Part shown: positions 54,788 to 63,358 of the stretch, in pieces
Layout: the number at the start of each line of letters is the position of its first letter
Numbering within the stretch: the stretch's first letter is position 1
Assembly (NCBI GenBank): GCA_963807975.1
Contig: CAWEDV010000002.1
Location: forward strand, 441,460 to 505,459
Reading direction: 5' to 3'
DNA: 64,000 nucleotides
DNA from: JAACFF01 sp963807975
GTDB taxonomy: Bacteria; Chloroflexota; Anaerolineae; Promineifilales; Promineifilaceae
The notes under the pieces: model-generated
Databases searched by the model: none
The model's input: only the letters and a program-made list of their open reading frames with translations
Told to the model about the DNA's origin: nothing
Translations under genes and position numbers: made by a program

Positions 54788-55034
54788 AAGATTCCTTCAG
54801 CTGTTCTATGTCTCCAGGATTTTACGGATTACCAAGTTTGCCCCTACATCCTATACAATATACTACAAGATGGCCATCAACAAAACTCTTTCAGTAGAAA
54901 GGAATTGCTTCCATTTCTTTACTCAAAATAGGTATTTGGAGTGTAGAATCGCGCTAAGAACACGATTTGATTATCGCGGGAACGATAGGTCTCGCTCACT
55001 CTATGAACTATAGGATTTGGGTGAAATAGCGGGA
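54788..55034. other. Gap between toxin-antitoxin-like region and regulator
   Basis: This stretch holds no convincing gene. On the plus strand near 54975-54990 lies ATCGCGGGAACGAT, the inverse of a block (ATCGCTCCCGCGA) found next to the second structured element at about 56298. Otherwise I see nothing. Confidence 0.4.
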
Positions 55035-55067
55035 AATAAAAAAGACCTCTGGTATTCAGAGGTCTTT
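55035..55067 (-). terminator. Rho-independent terminator within structured element copy 1
   Basis: AAAGACCTCT (55041-55050) pairs perfectly with AGAGGTCTTT (55058-55067) around a seven-base loop, followed on the minus strand by a T-rich tract (A-rich 55035-55043). It lies about 115 bp downstream of the stop at 55182. Confidence 0.85.
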
Positions 55068-55166
55068 GTGACCTAGTGTCTCGCACTATAGGCTTAGGCG
55101 GGAGCGACGGGGGTCGACCGCTCACGTGTATAAATCTGTTCGTTGCCTTTTTGCCCTCATATATTG
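55035..55166 (-). ncRNA. Candidate structured RNA element, copy 1
   Basis: Read on the minus strand, this region contains ATATAT with GGGCA, the conserved TACACGTGAG, the conserved CCCCCGTCGCTCCCG, a hairpin (CCTATAGTG against CACTAGG, complement of 55072-55092) and then the terminator hairpin. The same order and nearly the same spacing occur at 56335-56466. The conserved core barely varies, while the two hairpins differ in sequence but still pair. I do not recognise a known RNA family. It might be a 3' regulatory RNA, a mobile mini-element, or a small RNA. Confidence 0.5.
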
Positions 55167-55181
55167 GTACCCAACATCTAG

Positions 55182-55500
55182 TTAATGTGCAGTTGGATAC
55201 ACTGGTCCATTCTTCAGTTTGACAATGATACGACGATCTGCTCATAAGAATTTCGTTGTTTTTTACATGAACGGCGGTCCCTAACTCAGTCGGCAGACGC
55301 AAAATGAGTTCGTTGTCAACAACCTCCCCCTCTAACTCGATAGTTTCCGTTACCTTTTCCGCCATCTTTTCAAATAGTAATTCAAAAAAAGTTGACGCCG
55401 ACATTTCTCCAAACTCATGTGAAGAGCGTTCAATGAACCCATCAGCTATCGATTGAAATTCATCAAAATCTATCTCGTCAAAGGTAAAATTACGATTCAT
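55182..55500 (-). pseudogene. Third gene of the toxin-antitoxin-like operon, frameshifted
   Basis: The start at 55500 (MNRNFTFDEIDFDEFQSIAD) overlaps the toxin end by 11 bases. The acidic protein continues through LRLPTELGTAVHVKNNEIL, then one extra base near 55245 shifts the frame. Removing it gives RRIIVKLKNGPVYPTAH and a stop at 55182, for a protein of about 105 residues. No family is recognised, though the C-terminal RRIIVKLK strand is typical of small antitoxin-adjacent genes. Beyond the indel the open frame runs misleadingly to 54919. Confidence 0.55.
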
Positions 55501-55999
55501 AATCAACACGCGTAATAATTTCTTTCAACAACCCTGGCCTAATATATAACGTGGACAAATCGGGAAGATCATGCAAAATCGTTAAGATTTCTTCTTTTGA
55601 TTTCTGCTGTCGACGAATAGAACGAATCAAAATACCGATTGTGCCATGTACCTGATAGCCGAGCGTAACGGCCACTAGTCTGGCCGCCGCATCATCTGTT
55701 AGCAGAATACCACCCAGATTGTTTTCCATAAGTGTGAGAGCGGCCTGTTCGCCTAAATCTAATGACAGTGATTTTACCAATGCTTGAAAGGGAGCGTATG
55801 AGGAAATATCGACGTTTACTTTAGTTAGCTTAACATTGGCGTGCACCAATGCACTTGGTCTATGATGTGCCACTTCTTGCCATACTTCTTCTGGGACAAA
55901 GACTTCACTAAAATCATTAAGCAAAGAAATGGAGCCCAGTTCCTCCAAATGAATAAGTGGACCAGCATCACAGACAATCCTGATTGAACCTTCACTCAT
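55490..55999 (-). CDS. DUF3368/PIN-like toxin
   Basis: A 169-residue protein of the DUF3368 PIN-domain type. It starts IRIVCDAGPLIHLEELGSI, with the first conserved Asp in the VCDAGPLI motif, and contains LGEQAALTL and LLTDDAAARLVA with further conserved acidic residues. PIN domains of this kind are usually ribonuclease toxins. Its ATG overlaps the antitoxin stop (ATGAGTGA), the classic coupling of such pairs. Confidence 0.82.
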   Translation of the reverse strand: MSEGSIRIVCDAGPLIHLEELGSISLLNDFSEVFVPEEVWQEVAHHRPSALVHANVKLTKVNVDISSYAPFQALVKSLSLDLGEQAALTLMENNLGGILLTDDAAARLVAVTLGYQVHGTIGILIRSIRRQQKSKEEILTILHDLPDLSTLYIRPGLLKEIITRVDYES

Positions 56000-56208
56000 C
56001 CCCGGTCAAGCCCCATTCTACATCTTGACGAATAAATCCCTCCATCAATTCACCACGATCGGGATTCGAGAAAGCGGCGCAATGCATCCAGGACGAGATC
56101 GTCTAGATTGCGGAACCAGCCAGCTTCAACCAGGTCTTCAGCTTGGGTCAGCAACCCAATTGGAACTTCTGTTTGAATCGTTTTTGTTGCCATTTCTTTA
56201 GTTGTCAT
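55992..56208 (-). pseudogene. Ribbon-helix-helix-like antitoxin, frameshifted
   Basis: The frame starting at 56208 gives MTTKEMATKTIQTEVPIGLL and then AGWFRNLDDLVLDALRRFLES, typical of small CopG-like antitoxins. One extra base near 56057-56063 breaks it; corrected, it reads HRGELMEGFIRQDVEWGLTG and ends at 55992, overlapping the toxin start. Full length is about 71 residues. Without an intact antitoxin an active toxin would be harmful, which favours a consensus error over real loss. Confidence 0.7.
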
Positions 56209-56334
56209 AATTTTCCCATTTATTAGTTGGATTTTTTATTAAGGTCATTATACACCATCCGACAACCGGCAAGAACGGCTTATATGAACTTTTATCTATC
56301 GCTCCCGCGAACAAATTTCATGGTAGTCCATAAA

Positions 56335-56369
56335 ACAAAAAGAACCCCCAAGTAATCTTGAGAGTTCTT
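56335..56369 (-). terminator. Rho-independent terminator within structured element copy 2
   Basis: The 13-base arms AAGAACCCCCAAG and CTTGAGAGTTCTT form a stem with two G-U pairs around a four-base loop; the minus-strand 3' side reads TTCTTTTTGTTTTA. It should end transcription coming from 56581 before the antitoxin gene. Confidence 0.8.
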
Positions 56370-56466
56370 TATCCTATAGATTTTTACTATAGGCCCACGG
56401 GAGCGACGGGGGATGGGGCACTCACGTGTAAAATTATGGTGGTGACGTTTCTGCCCCGATATATCC
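56335..56466 (-). ncRNA. Candidate structured RNA element, copy 2
   Basis: Second copy of the element at 55035-55166. Minus-strand order is the same: ATATAT with GGGGCA, TACACGTGAG, CCCCCGTCGCTCCCG, a perfect hairpin (complement of CCTATAG at 56373-56379 and CTATAGG at 56387-56393), then the terminator. The terminator stem is AAGAACCCCCAAG (56340-56352) against CTTGAGAGTTCTT (56357-56369), with two G-U pairs, followed by T-rich DNA on the minus strand. An inverted partner of the CGCTCCCG block lies at about 56300. A 20-codon frame (56434-56496) runs into its start. The element fills most of the gap between the antitoxin and the lipoprotein at 56581. Confidence 0.5.
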
Positions 56467-56580
56467 ATCAAAATCATTTGTCTGAAAATTCTTCATGCTA
56501 CGCTATCCTACCACACCGTCTACCAGCAGTTCAAGCGTCGATTTCCTCATAGTTACAAGGGTCGAAGATACAAGATAATT

Positions 56581-57459
56581 TTAGTCTGAATCTTCCGTCA
56601 AGATCCAGATCGTTGCTCCATCCGGACGTTCATATTCATAGTTGTTTATCGTACCGGTATATAAGTCGATTTTGGGCGGACCTTCGCTTAGAGCAATATC
56701 ATTGATGCGAAGTTTGCGGTTCAATTCAGGGATGAAAATAGTTGAACCAACAGGCACCAGCGGCTCTTCTCCTTCACGCAAGGTAGTTGCCGCTGTTTCC
56801 AGAGGTACGCTGCATGTGCCATTTCCAGCCCGCGGATGACCCGCGCAACGATCAACCGGTGTGATTAAATAGCGAAATGGCACCAGCCCTTGTTCCACCG
56901 GTGGGCGCACGGCCGCATACTGCAAGATATTCCCGTTGGGCAAACGGCCGGATCCTTGATACGCCGTCTGCATTAGAAATGGTCGAGGTAAGGGTTCAAT
57001 GCTGGGCAGCGGTTGGTCATCCAGGCCATACGGCCGTTCTAGAGGCTCCTCCCAATCTTCATGAGCAAGCTCGTAGATGATGTAATGTGTGACAGGAATT
57101 GCAGTAGCGTGCATCTGCCAACGCCAGCCGTGGGGGGAAGGCGGAAGGTTGGCGGGCGTTGGCCAGTAAGTCGGCGAAGATGTCGGCGTCCTACTTGGTC
57201 GAGCAGTGGGCGTATTGGTCCTCATTGATGTAGATGTAGCTGATGGTCTGGCCGTTTTGGTCATCGTGCTGGTAGCCGCCTCAGAGACTGATGTTTTTAC
57301 GGCATTTGGTGACGGCGTCGATTCCACCACTGATGTTGGTGATGGCAAGGACGGCAAGATGGTTGCCTGACCTGAGGGTAAGCTTATCATCTGGTCAGGT
57401 ACACAAGCTGACAAGGCCAAGAACAGGAATAAAGCCACGCAGAAAGACAGCTTGTTCAT
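56581..57459 (-). CDS. Lipoprotein with Ser/Thr/Pro linker and 3D-like domain
   Basis: A 292-residue lipoprotein with the lipobox LSAC near residue 19. Residues about 25-105 are a Ser/Thr/Pro-rich linker (TNTPTARPSRTPTSSPT). The C-terminal part after PLVPVGSTIFIPELNRKLRI, followed by IDLYTG, resembles the 3D/double-psi barrel domain found in cell-wall-active proteins such as MltA and RlpA relatives. This fold call is tentative because the usual Asp triad is not complete. It should sit at the outer face of the membrane. Confidence 0.65.
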   Translation of the reverse strand: MNKLSFCVALFLFLALSACVPDQMISLPSGQATILPSLPSPTSVVESTPSPNAVKTSVSEAATSTMTKTARPSATSTSMRTNTPTARPSRTPTSSPTYWPTPANLPPSPHGWRWQMHATAIPVTHYIIYELAHEDWEEPLERPYGLDDQPLPSIEPLPRPFLMQTAYQGSGRLPNGNILQYAAVRPPVEQGLVPFRYLITPVDRCAGHPRAGNGTCSVPLETAATTLREGEEPLVPVGSTIFIPELNRKLRINDIALSEGPPKIDLYTGTINNYEYERPDGATIWILTEDSD

Positions 57460-57581
57460 AGCCCCGATGGAATTGAAAATAGGATATCAAGCTTTGTCGA
57501 ACTCTCTGATGATTCGCAGCGAAAAACTTTGGTAAACCTTGCAATTCAGATCTATCCTGAAAGGACATTTGATTAATTGAT

Positions 57582-58027
57582 CTATATTTCGTCTAGTATA
57601 GCCAATCGACGTTCTTGATACTCCTCTGGGGTTATAAAGCCATCTGCGCGCAGTTGCTCCAGCTCGTTTAGGCGCTGCTCTTTGTCCTCAACATGTTCCG
57701 CATATTTATCAGCCTCAACGAATACCGTAGAGGCCGTTGGTTGGATCGCGTTGAGATCATTCATCAGGGCGACCTCATCAAACGTATTGTGCTTATCATC
57801 ATGGGCAAGATCGGCATATCTCCTCCCAAGCGTTAACGCTTTTTCCCTTTTTCAGAATCATTCGGATCTTGCCTCAATTCATCAAGAGCTTGATCATATA
57901 AGTATCTTGCGGTCTTAATTATCTCTCGTTGCTGATTGTTGTATCTCCAGAAAAGTAACACAGCTACAAGGAAAACAATAACAAACAGCAGAATAAAAGC
58001 GATAAGGATTACTTGATACGGGTCCAT
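57582..58027 (-). pseudogene. Single-span membrane protein with SHOCT domain, frameshifted
   Basis: The start at 58027 gives one membrane helix (VILIAFILLFVIVFLVAVLL) and a cytoplasmic helix. After LRQDPNDSEKGKK the frame stops, but adding one base in the T run at 57840-57844 continues it as ALTLGRRYADLAHDD to the SHOCT motif LEQLRADGFITPEEYQERRL at the C-terminus. Total length is about 148 residues. SHOCT modules are short oligomerisation motifs on membrane proteins. The single-base change is in a homopolymer. Confidence 0.68.
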
Positions 58028-58069
58028 TTTTACCTCCTACACGATACAATTGAAAATAGTGTTATGTAA

Positions 58070-59345
58070 TTAGCGGCCATTGTGGTTCTCAAACTTGCCC
58101 ATGACCAGGCACGCGTTCTGGCCTCCCATACCGAATGAATTTGACAGAACATGACTTAATTTGGCTTCTCGCGGAGCATTGGGGACATAGTCAAGATCGC
58201 AGTCAGGATCAGGTGTTTCGTAATTCCAGGTGGGTGGAATGACTCCGTGCTGCAAGGCCTTGACGCAAAATATCGCTTCAATGGCTCCCGAGGCTCCCAT
58301 CGCATGACCCAGCACCGATTTGCTGCTGCTGATGGGGATATCGTAAGCCTCCTCGCCAAACAGTTTCTTGATCGCATAACTCTCCATGGCATCATTGAGC
58401 GGGGTAGAAGTGCCATGAGCATTGATATAGTCAATTTCATCTGGCCACAACCGGGCATCTTCCAAGGCCCAGTCCATGGCGCGAATGGCTCCAGCGGCTT
58501 CCGGGTCAGGCTGTGAAATGTGGAAAGCGTCGGAAGAGGAGGCATAACCGAGAAGCTCGGCCTGGATATTCGCACCCCGAGCTAGGGCATGATCCAGGCG
58601 CTCCAAGATGAGGATGCCTGAACCTTCGCTGATAACAGTACCGTCCCGATCCTTGTCGAAAGGACGACTGGCCCGCTGCGGATCGTCATTGCGGGTCGAC
58701 AGCGCCCTCATGCGTGCAAAACCGGTCAAAGATGATTCATGCACGAGTCCTTCAACACCCCCGGCGATGGCCATATCGGCTCGCCCCAAGCGTATAGTAT
58801 CCAGGGCATCGCCAATTGCCTGGGTGCCGCTGGCGCAGGCGGCGACCACGGTACTGATATGCCCCTTGGCACCAGCCAGCAAGCTGACGTGGTAGGCGGG
58901 CATATTGGGCAGGAAACCAACCATGGCGAAGGGGCTGACACGGTTAAAGCCCTTGCTGCGTAGAATCTTCAGTTCGCGATCAGCAACCTCCAGATCCCCC
59001 GGCGCCTGTGCCTATAATAGTAGCCACCCGCTCAGCACTCGGGAGAGGAGCTTCCAAGCCCGCATCCTCCAGCGCCATTTTCGTCGCGGCAATAGCCAGC
59101 TGCGAGGCACGAGAGATGCGCCGCGCCTCTTTGAAGTTCATGTAATCGCCTGGGTTGAAATCTTTCACCTCGCCGGCGATATGCACGGGCAGATGGCTGC
59201 TGTCAAATTGTGTGATGGGACCGATGCCGGAACGGCCATTCAACAAACTGTCCCAACTCTCATCAGCCGTATGCCCCAAAGGACTGATAGTGCCTACCCC
59301 AGTGATAACCACTCGAGTACGGCCGTTCATTGTCATTTTCGTCAA
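58070..59345 (-). pseudogene. fabF: Beta-ketoacyl-ACP synthase II (FabF), frameshifted
   Basis: A KAS II condensing enzyme of fatty acid synthesis, which extends acyl-ACP by malonyl-ACP. The first frame begins RTRVVITGVGTISPLGH and stops at 58980; the second holds the active-site Cys in VAACASGTQAIG, His in NAHGTSTPLND and His in SVLGHAMGASG. One extra base in the CCCCC at 58995-58999, or next to it, separates them: the joining sequence is LEVADRELKILRSKGFNRVS. Corrected length is about 424 residues. The start may be TTG at 59345, with AGGAG nine bases upstream, overlapping the previous stop; ATG at 59336 is the alternative. Confidence 0.88.
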
Positions 59346-60235
59346 GGATTTATCTCCTCTGAGTTGTCTGTTTCCCCTCTCGGTTCTATATGCGAACCAA
59401 ACAATGTAGCGTATACCCGGGTGAAAACGGCGCCAATGATAAAAATTGTGCCTAAGAAGTAAAATGAGACAAGGAACAAGGCCACAGAGCCGGCCGCCTG
59501 TAGCGCCGTGTCAAACCTATTGGCAGTCAACAGATTTCCAAATACCTGAAAGGCAACGAGCATAAGCGCCGCAGTCACAGCCGATCCCACCCAAACGTCA
59601 CGCCAGGCAATTATTACGTTTGGTAGGTATTTATAAATCAAGGCTAAGGCCAGCATAAGTAACAATCCAAAGAGTAGAGAATTGACCAGGAATAGTGAGC
59701 TTTCAAAGCCAGGCAAGGTGCTGACCAGGGAAAGGATAATGTTGGCCACCGTGGCCAAGACCAGAGCTAAACCAACAGAAAGCACCATGATGAAGGCCAG
59801 CAGGCGATTTCTGATATAGTTTTGCGTCTCACCACGCGTGGGCGCTGGCGCCTGCCAAACATTGTTCAAAACATACTGTAGTTGGAAGAATATCAATGAG
59901 GCACTGAAGAGGAGCACAATGAAACTGATCGCTGAACCTAATGTTGATCCCCTGGCTGTACTTTCAGCCAGCGTATCGACCGCACCGGCAAACTGTTCGA
60001 CCGCTTCTATTCCCAGCAACCCCTCCAACCGATCCGCCAACCGCGTAACTAACTGCGAGGTATCAACAAATATACCGGCAATGACAACGGCCACATAAGT
60101 TATCGGCACCATGGAGAAAAGGGCATAATACGCCAACGACGCGGCCAGCGGCCCTGGACGCTCTCCGATCCAAATACGATAAATTCCTGTTCCCAGAGCC
60201 TTTACCTTCGTCCAATTACCAGTTTCTTTGTCCAT
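59342..60235 (-). CDS. YihY/BrkB family membrane protein
   Basis: A 297-residue protein with six membrane segments and the family start RPGPLAASLAYYALFSMVPI. A central hydrophobic stretch (FIVLLFSASLIFFQLQYVLN) and the last four helices fit the YihY family, once called ribonuclease BN by mistake. It may be a transporter or flippase-like protein; the function is unknown. Its stop overlaps the FabF start region, so they are likely co-transcribed. Confidence 0.88.
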   Translation of the reverse strand: MDKETGNWTKVKALGTGIYRIWIGERPGPLAASLAYYALFSMVPITYVAVVIAGIFVDTSQLVTRLADRLEGLLGIEAVEQFAGAVDTLAESTARGSTLGSAISFIVLLFSASLIFFQLQYVLNNVWQAPAPTRGETQNYIRNRLLAFIMVLSVGLALVLATVANIILSLVSTLPGFESSLFLVNSLLFGLLLMLALALIYKYLPNVIIAWRDVWVGSAVTAALMLVAFQVFGNLLTANRFDTALQAAGSVALFLVSFYFLGTIFIIGAVFTRVYATLFGSHIEPRGETDNSEEINP

Positions 60236-60279
60236 CCATTCATCTCATTGGTGTCAAGTCAAGAAAGTCGCAGAGCCAT

Positions 60280-61302
60280 TTATTCTGCAACCGGCACTAT
60301 CTCCAAACGCGTATCTTGCAGCGGAATCATCTCTAGGTTGACGATCACTTTCGAACGGTATTTCTCCTGCAAGCCCGCAATCAATTCCTCGTACGGCGGT
60401 GGATCTCCTTCACCGGCGATCAAGATTTCAATCTCACCCCCCTGTGCTCTGACTCTCCGCAGCTCATATTCCGATCCCTCAATCCATTCTGTGGCCGCAG
60501 TGGTGGTTCTGGCTTCAAGCGCCGATTCTTGGGCAACACGCCTGCTTGTCGCCAGCAATGGCAGACTGATCAACACAACCCCTATAAGGATGACCGTAAA
60601 GGCTTTGCGTCGCTCACGTCTGTCAAGATCAACGTTGGCCGCTTTTTCCAAGCCCAGAAAAGCGAGCACGATGCCACCAGACAACAGGATGGACAGGTAA
60701 TTGGTCAGGAATAAAAGCAAGGCTCCCCAGGCTGCGGACCACTCGCTGCCGGCGAGGCAAATACCAACCACGCACAGCGGCGGCACCAGGGAGATAGAGA
60801 TGGCGACACCGGGCATTGAGTCGGAAATATCATCGCGGCTCATCGCGAAAGCGCCAGCCGTTCCTGATGCCAGCGCTATAACAAGATCGGTTATTCTGGG
60901 TGAGATGCGCCCGGTAATTTGGCTGTTGTCACTGTAGGCTATAAAATTATACTGTAGCTCTATCCAACCAATGATTGCCGATACGACGATAACCAACCCG
61001 ACCCCACCGGCTACGATAGCTAACGAGTGCAGCGCACGCTTTCTATTGCCCATGACGACGGCAGCCGCTTCGGCCATAATGGGCGTCATTAATGGCGCTA
61101 TAATCATGGCCCCAATCACCGTGGCGGTTGAATCGTTAATCACGCCGTAGGCAGCGATAATGGTTGATAGGAAGAGCAGCACGGTAAAACGGACCAGGTA
61201 CGGCCTTTTTCGGGGTCCTTCAAAAAAGACCTTTTTCTCGAAGGATGCTATGTCATCCTCTGTAAACTTATTTTCCGTAAATAGATGTGAAATAGTACTC
61301 AT
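60280..61302 (-). CDS. DUF389/TIGR00341 membrane protein
   Basis: A 340-residue protein with about seven membrane segments. The conserved stretches ATVIGAMIIAPLMTPIMAEA, PGVAISISLVPPLCVVGI and a C-terminal soluble domain match DUF389. A GGAG site lies nine bases upstream. Function is unknown; the family is widespread in environmental bacteria. Confidence 0.87.
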   Translation of the reverse strand: MSTISHLFTENKFTEDDIASFEKKVFFEGPRKRPYLVRFTVLLFLSTIIAAYGVINDSTATVIGAMIIAPLMTPIMAEAAAVVMGNRKRALHSLAIVAGGVGLVIVVSAIIGWIELQYNFIAYSDNSQITGRISPRITDLVIALASGTAGAFAMSRDDISDSMPGVAISISLVPPLCVVGICLAGSEWSAAWGALLLFLTNYLSILLSGGIVLAFLGLEKAANVDLDRRERRKAFTVILIGVVLISLPLLATSRRVAQESALEARTTTAATEWIEGSEYELRRVRAQGGEIEILIAGEGDPPPYEELIAGLQEKYRSKVIVNLEMIPLQDTRLEIVPVAE

Positions 61303-61423
61303 GCGGCTTTCTCCATTATGTGTGACTTATCAAGACGTTCTCGATCGGCTCCCAGCACCAACGAAGCAATCAATAAATAGCGTGGGTCGTTTGAAATGTC
61401 ATACGTCGAATCACCATCTAGTA

Positions 61424-61816
61424 TCATGACGACTTGTCGTCATCATCTCTCTTTGCCTTTTTCTGCTGTTTTTTATCGATACGCTGCTTTTTAATCTCCG
61501 CTCGTTCCTGCACCAACATGCTTGCAAAGGAGGCGAAAATACTCAGGCCTAAAAGAATATAAACCATCGTGAAGATCTTTGATCCGGAAGTCGTGGGACT
61601 CATATCACCATAACCAACCGTGGACAGGGTAATGACGCTGAAATAAAGCGAATCGAGCCATCCCCAGCCTTCAACCTGATGATAGAAAATCATCCCCACT
61701 AACATCAAAATCAACAGCCAAATGAGCCCAGCGCGATATTTCGGTTTTTTAAACATGCTCCAAATAGCATGAAAAAACGTACCCATTGCCGTAAATGTTG
61801 CTAAAAGAACCGCCAT
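61424..61816 (-). CDS. Two-helix potassium channel
   Basis: A 130-residue 2TM channel with helix one near residues 30-48, pore motif STVGYGDMSP near residue 70, helix two, and a long Lys/Arg/Asp-rich cytoplasmic tail (KKQRIDKKQQKKAKRDDDD). An ideal GGAGGTGAT ribosome site precedes the ATG. The tail lacks an RCK domain, so gating by a partner or lipid is possible. It resembles the channel at 38758. Confidence 0.88.
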   Translation of the reverse strand: MAVLLATFTAMGTFFHAIWSMFKKPKYRAGLIWLLILMLVGMIFYHQVEGWGWLDSLYFSVITLSTVGYGDMSPTTSGSKIFTMVYILLGLSIFASFASMLVQERAEIKKQRIDKKQQKKAKRDDDDKSS

Positions 61817-61909
61817 ATATCACCTCCGCAATTAATTAATTCCAACCTCAGTTAAGAAATCACCATATCCATATAAGATCCAATACCGTTTTCGGCCACC
61901 TTCATATCC

Positions 61910-63190
61910 TCATTGACAACTTTCTGCTGCTTGTAAGCGACGTTGTTGTTTTTGCAGCGGTTCCTGAAAATCGGGTGGTACATTCACCAGTAAACGGTTA
62001 AATGCCCACTGCAGCGTGTGGCAAACCTGTGAGGAAGTCGCGCCAAATTCGATGATCTCGCCAAAAGCCAAATCCACATATTCATCCCATGCCATTGTTG
62101 GCCGTACTAGGCGCACGATATTATCCGTATCAGCGAAATAGCCCGTCGGCGTTGGCCGCTTGGACATGGTTAATAGAAGCGCGACGAGACGGTAAATCAC
62201 CTGGGTAGCTGTGGTCGGCGCGTTGACGGCTGGGGACAGCGCCTGCAGTCCGATATCCACTAGCGCACGAAATCCATAGGCGGGATCATCTTGGATGGTC
62301 CGCTCTGGCTCAACAAAAAACGTGGCCAAGCAATCTTGGGATGATAGCTCAACATCCCCGTATACTTCCAGCACAGGATCGCCATTTACGATGAAGTCAC
62401 CCGTGTCCGGCAAGGTCTTAATCAGACATCCATGCTTGCGGGCCAGCTGCACGAGATGTTGGCTGCTTACAGATACAAAGACGCCCTGCTGCGCAGAGGG
62501 GCCAAAAAGAAAAGGTTTGCCAGTTTGGTAGTGAATCAACTGATTTGGCTGCTCTAAGAGTAAATCTGATGAGCATTGGCGATAAGAAGATTGTGGCGGA
62601 AAGACATCCTGAATGGCATCGTGGGTTTCTTCAGCGACGATGCTGATGATATAGCCGATACGAATCATCGTCAGAATCTCTTTGACAAAAATCACAAAAT
62701 AGATCGTCGCAATAAAGACCAGCACCACGTCGACAGCGATGGCCAACACCGGCTCGATCGCTTCCGAACGGCTAATGCCAAAAAAGAGGATCAGCACTGA
62801 ATAGGCAAACGTACCTACCGAAAGGCCCAGCATGATCTTGACAATGGGCGAGCGGATAAATGTGCGCAGCACCCTTGGTGTAAACTGCTGGCTCGCCAGC
62901 TGCAAGGCGACCAGCGTGACCGAGAAGACCACGGCCAAAAAACTCAACATGGAGGAAGCAATCACCGATGTCACCGAGATCGCCGCTCCGGTGCTTCCAA
63001 AGAGCCAGGTAGGCGCGTTGACCCAATCCAGCAAGTAATCCTGAAGACCCTTCATGATCCAGGTCAGGATCACCGCACCCAAAAGGCAAAGCATCGGCAC
63101 CAGGGTCAACGAATCCAGATACCATTCGCGGAGTAATACGCGCAGTTCAACGTATCTTTTTGAATCATCAACAATAATTGCTTCAATCAT
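61910..63190 (-). CDS. DUF2254 membrane protein
   Basis: A 426-residue protein with four N-terminal membrane helices within residues 30-180 and a soluble C-terminal half. Family-like blocks are SSMLSFLAVVFSVTLVALQL, ASQQFTPRVLRTFIRS and ALSPAVNAPTTATQ. An AGGAG site lies upstream of 63190. DUF2254 proteins are of unknown function and often lie near stress and ion-transport genes. Confidence 0.88.
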   Translation of the reverse strand: MIEAIIVDDSKRYVELRVLLREWYLDSLTLVPMLCLLGAVILTWIMKGLQDYLLDWVNAPTWLFGSTGAAISVTSVIASSMLSFLAVVFSVTLVALQLASQQFTPRVLRTFIRSPIVKIMLGLSVGTFAYSVLILFFGISRSEAIEPVLAIAVDVVLVFIATIYFVIFVKEILTMIRIGYIISIVAEETHDAIQDVFPPQSSYRQCSSDLLLEQPNQLIHYQTGKPFLFGPSAQQGVFVSVSSQHLVQLARKHGCLIKTLPDTGDFIVNGDPVLEVYGDVELSSQDCLATFFVEPERTIQDDPAYGFRALVDIGLQALSPAVNAPTTATQVIYRLVALLLTMSKRPTPTGYFADTDNIVRLVRPTMAWDEYVDLAFGEIIEFGATSSQVCHTLQWAFNRLLVNVPPDFQEPLQKQQRRLQAAESCQ

Positions 63191-63358
63191 GATCGGCTCC
63201 TACATGCCAATTGCGGGTCTAAGGTTGAGCACATTGTTAACAAAGCTTCATTCATCTTTCCGGAAACTGAAAAGCTTTGGATAGGCCCGGTTAATATTGC
63301 TACCAACCGGGTTACCCATCTATGAGCAAGTTCTAGTGCTTTCTAAGTCAAACACCAT

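Noticed and set aside
55090..55130. tRNA 3' half resembling GGTCGACCCCCGTCGCTCCCG
   Set aside because: The stretch looks like a T-arm plus acceptor strand, but no matching 5' acceptor, D-arm or anticodon arm is present, and in the second copy the T-stem does not pair.
54919..55509. Single 196-residue protein spanning the third toxin-antitoxin gene and the structured element
   Set aside because: The last half becomes Pro/Arg-rich and covers an RNA-like element and terminator; a one-base correction near 55245 gives a normal end at 55182 instead.
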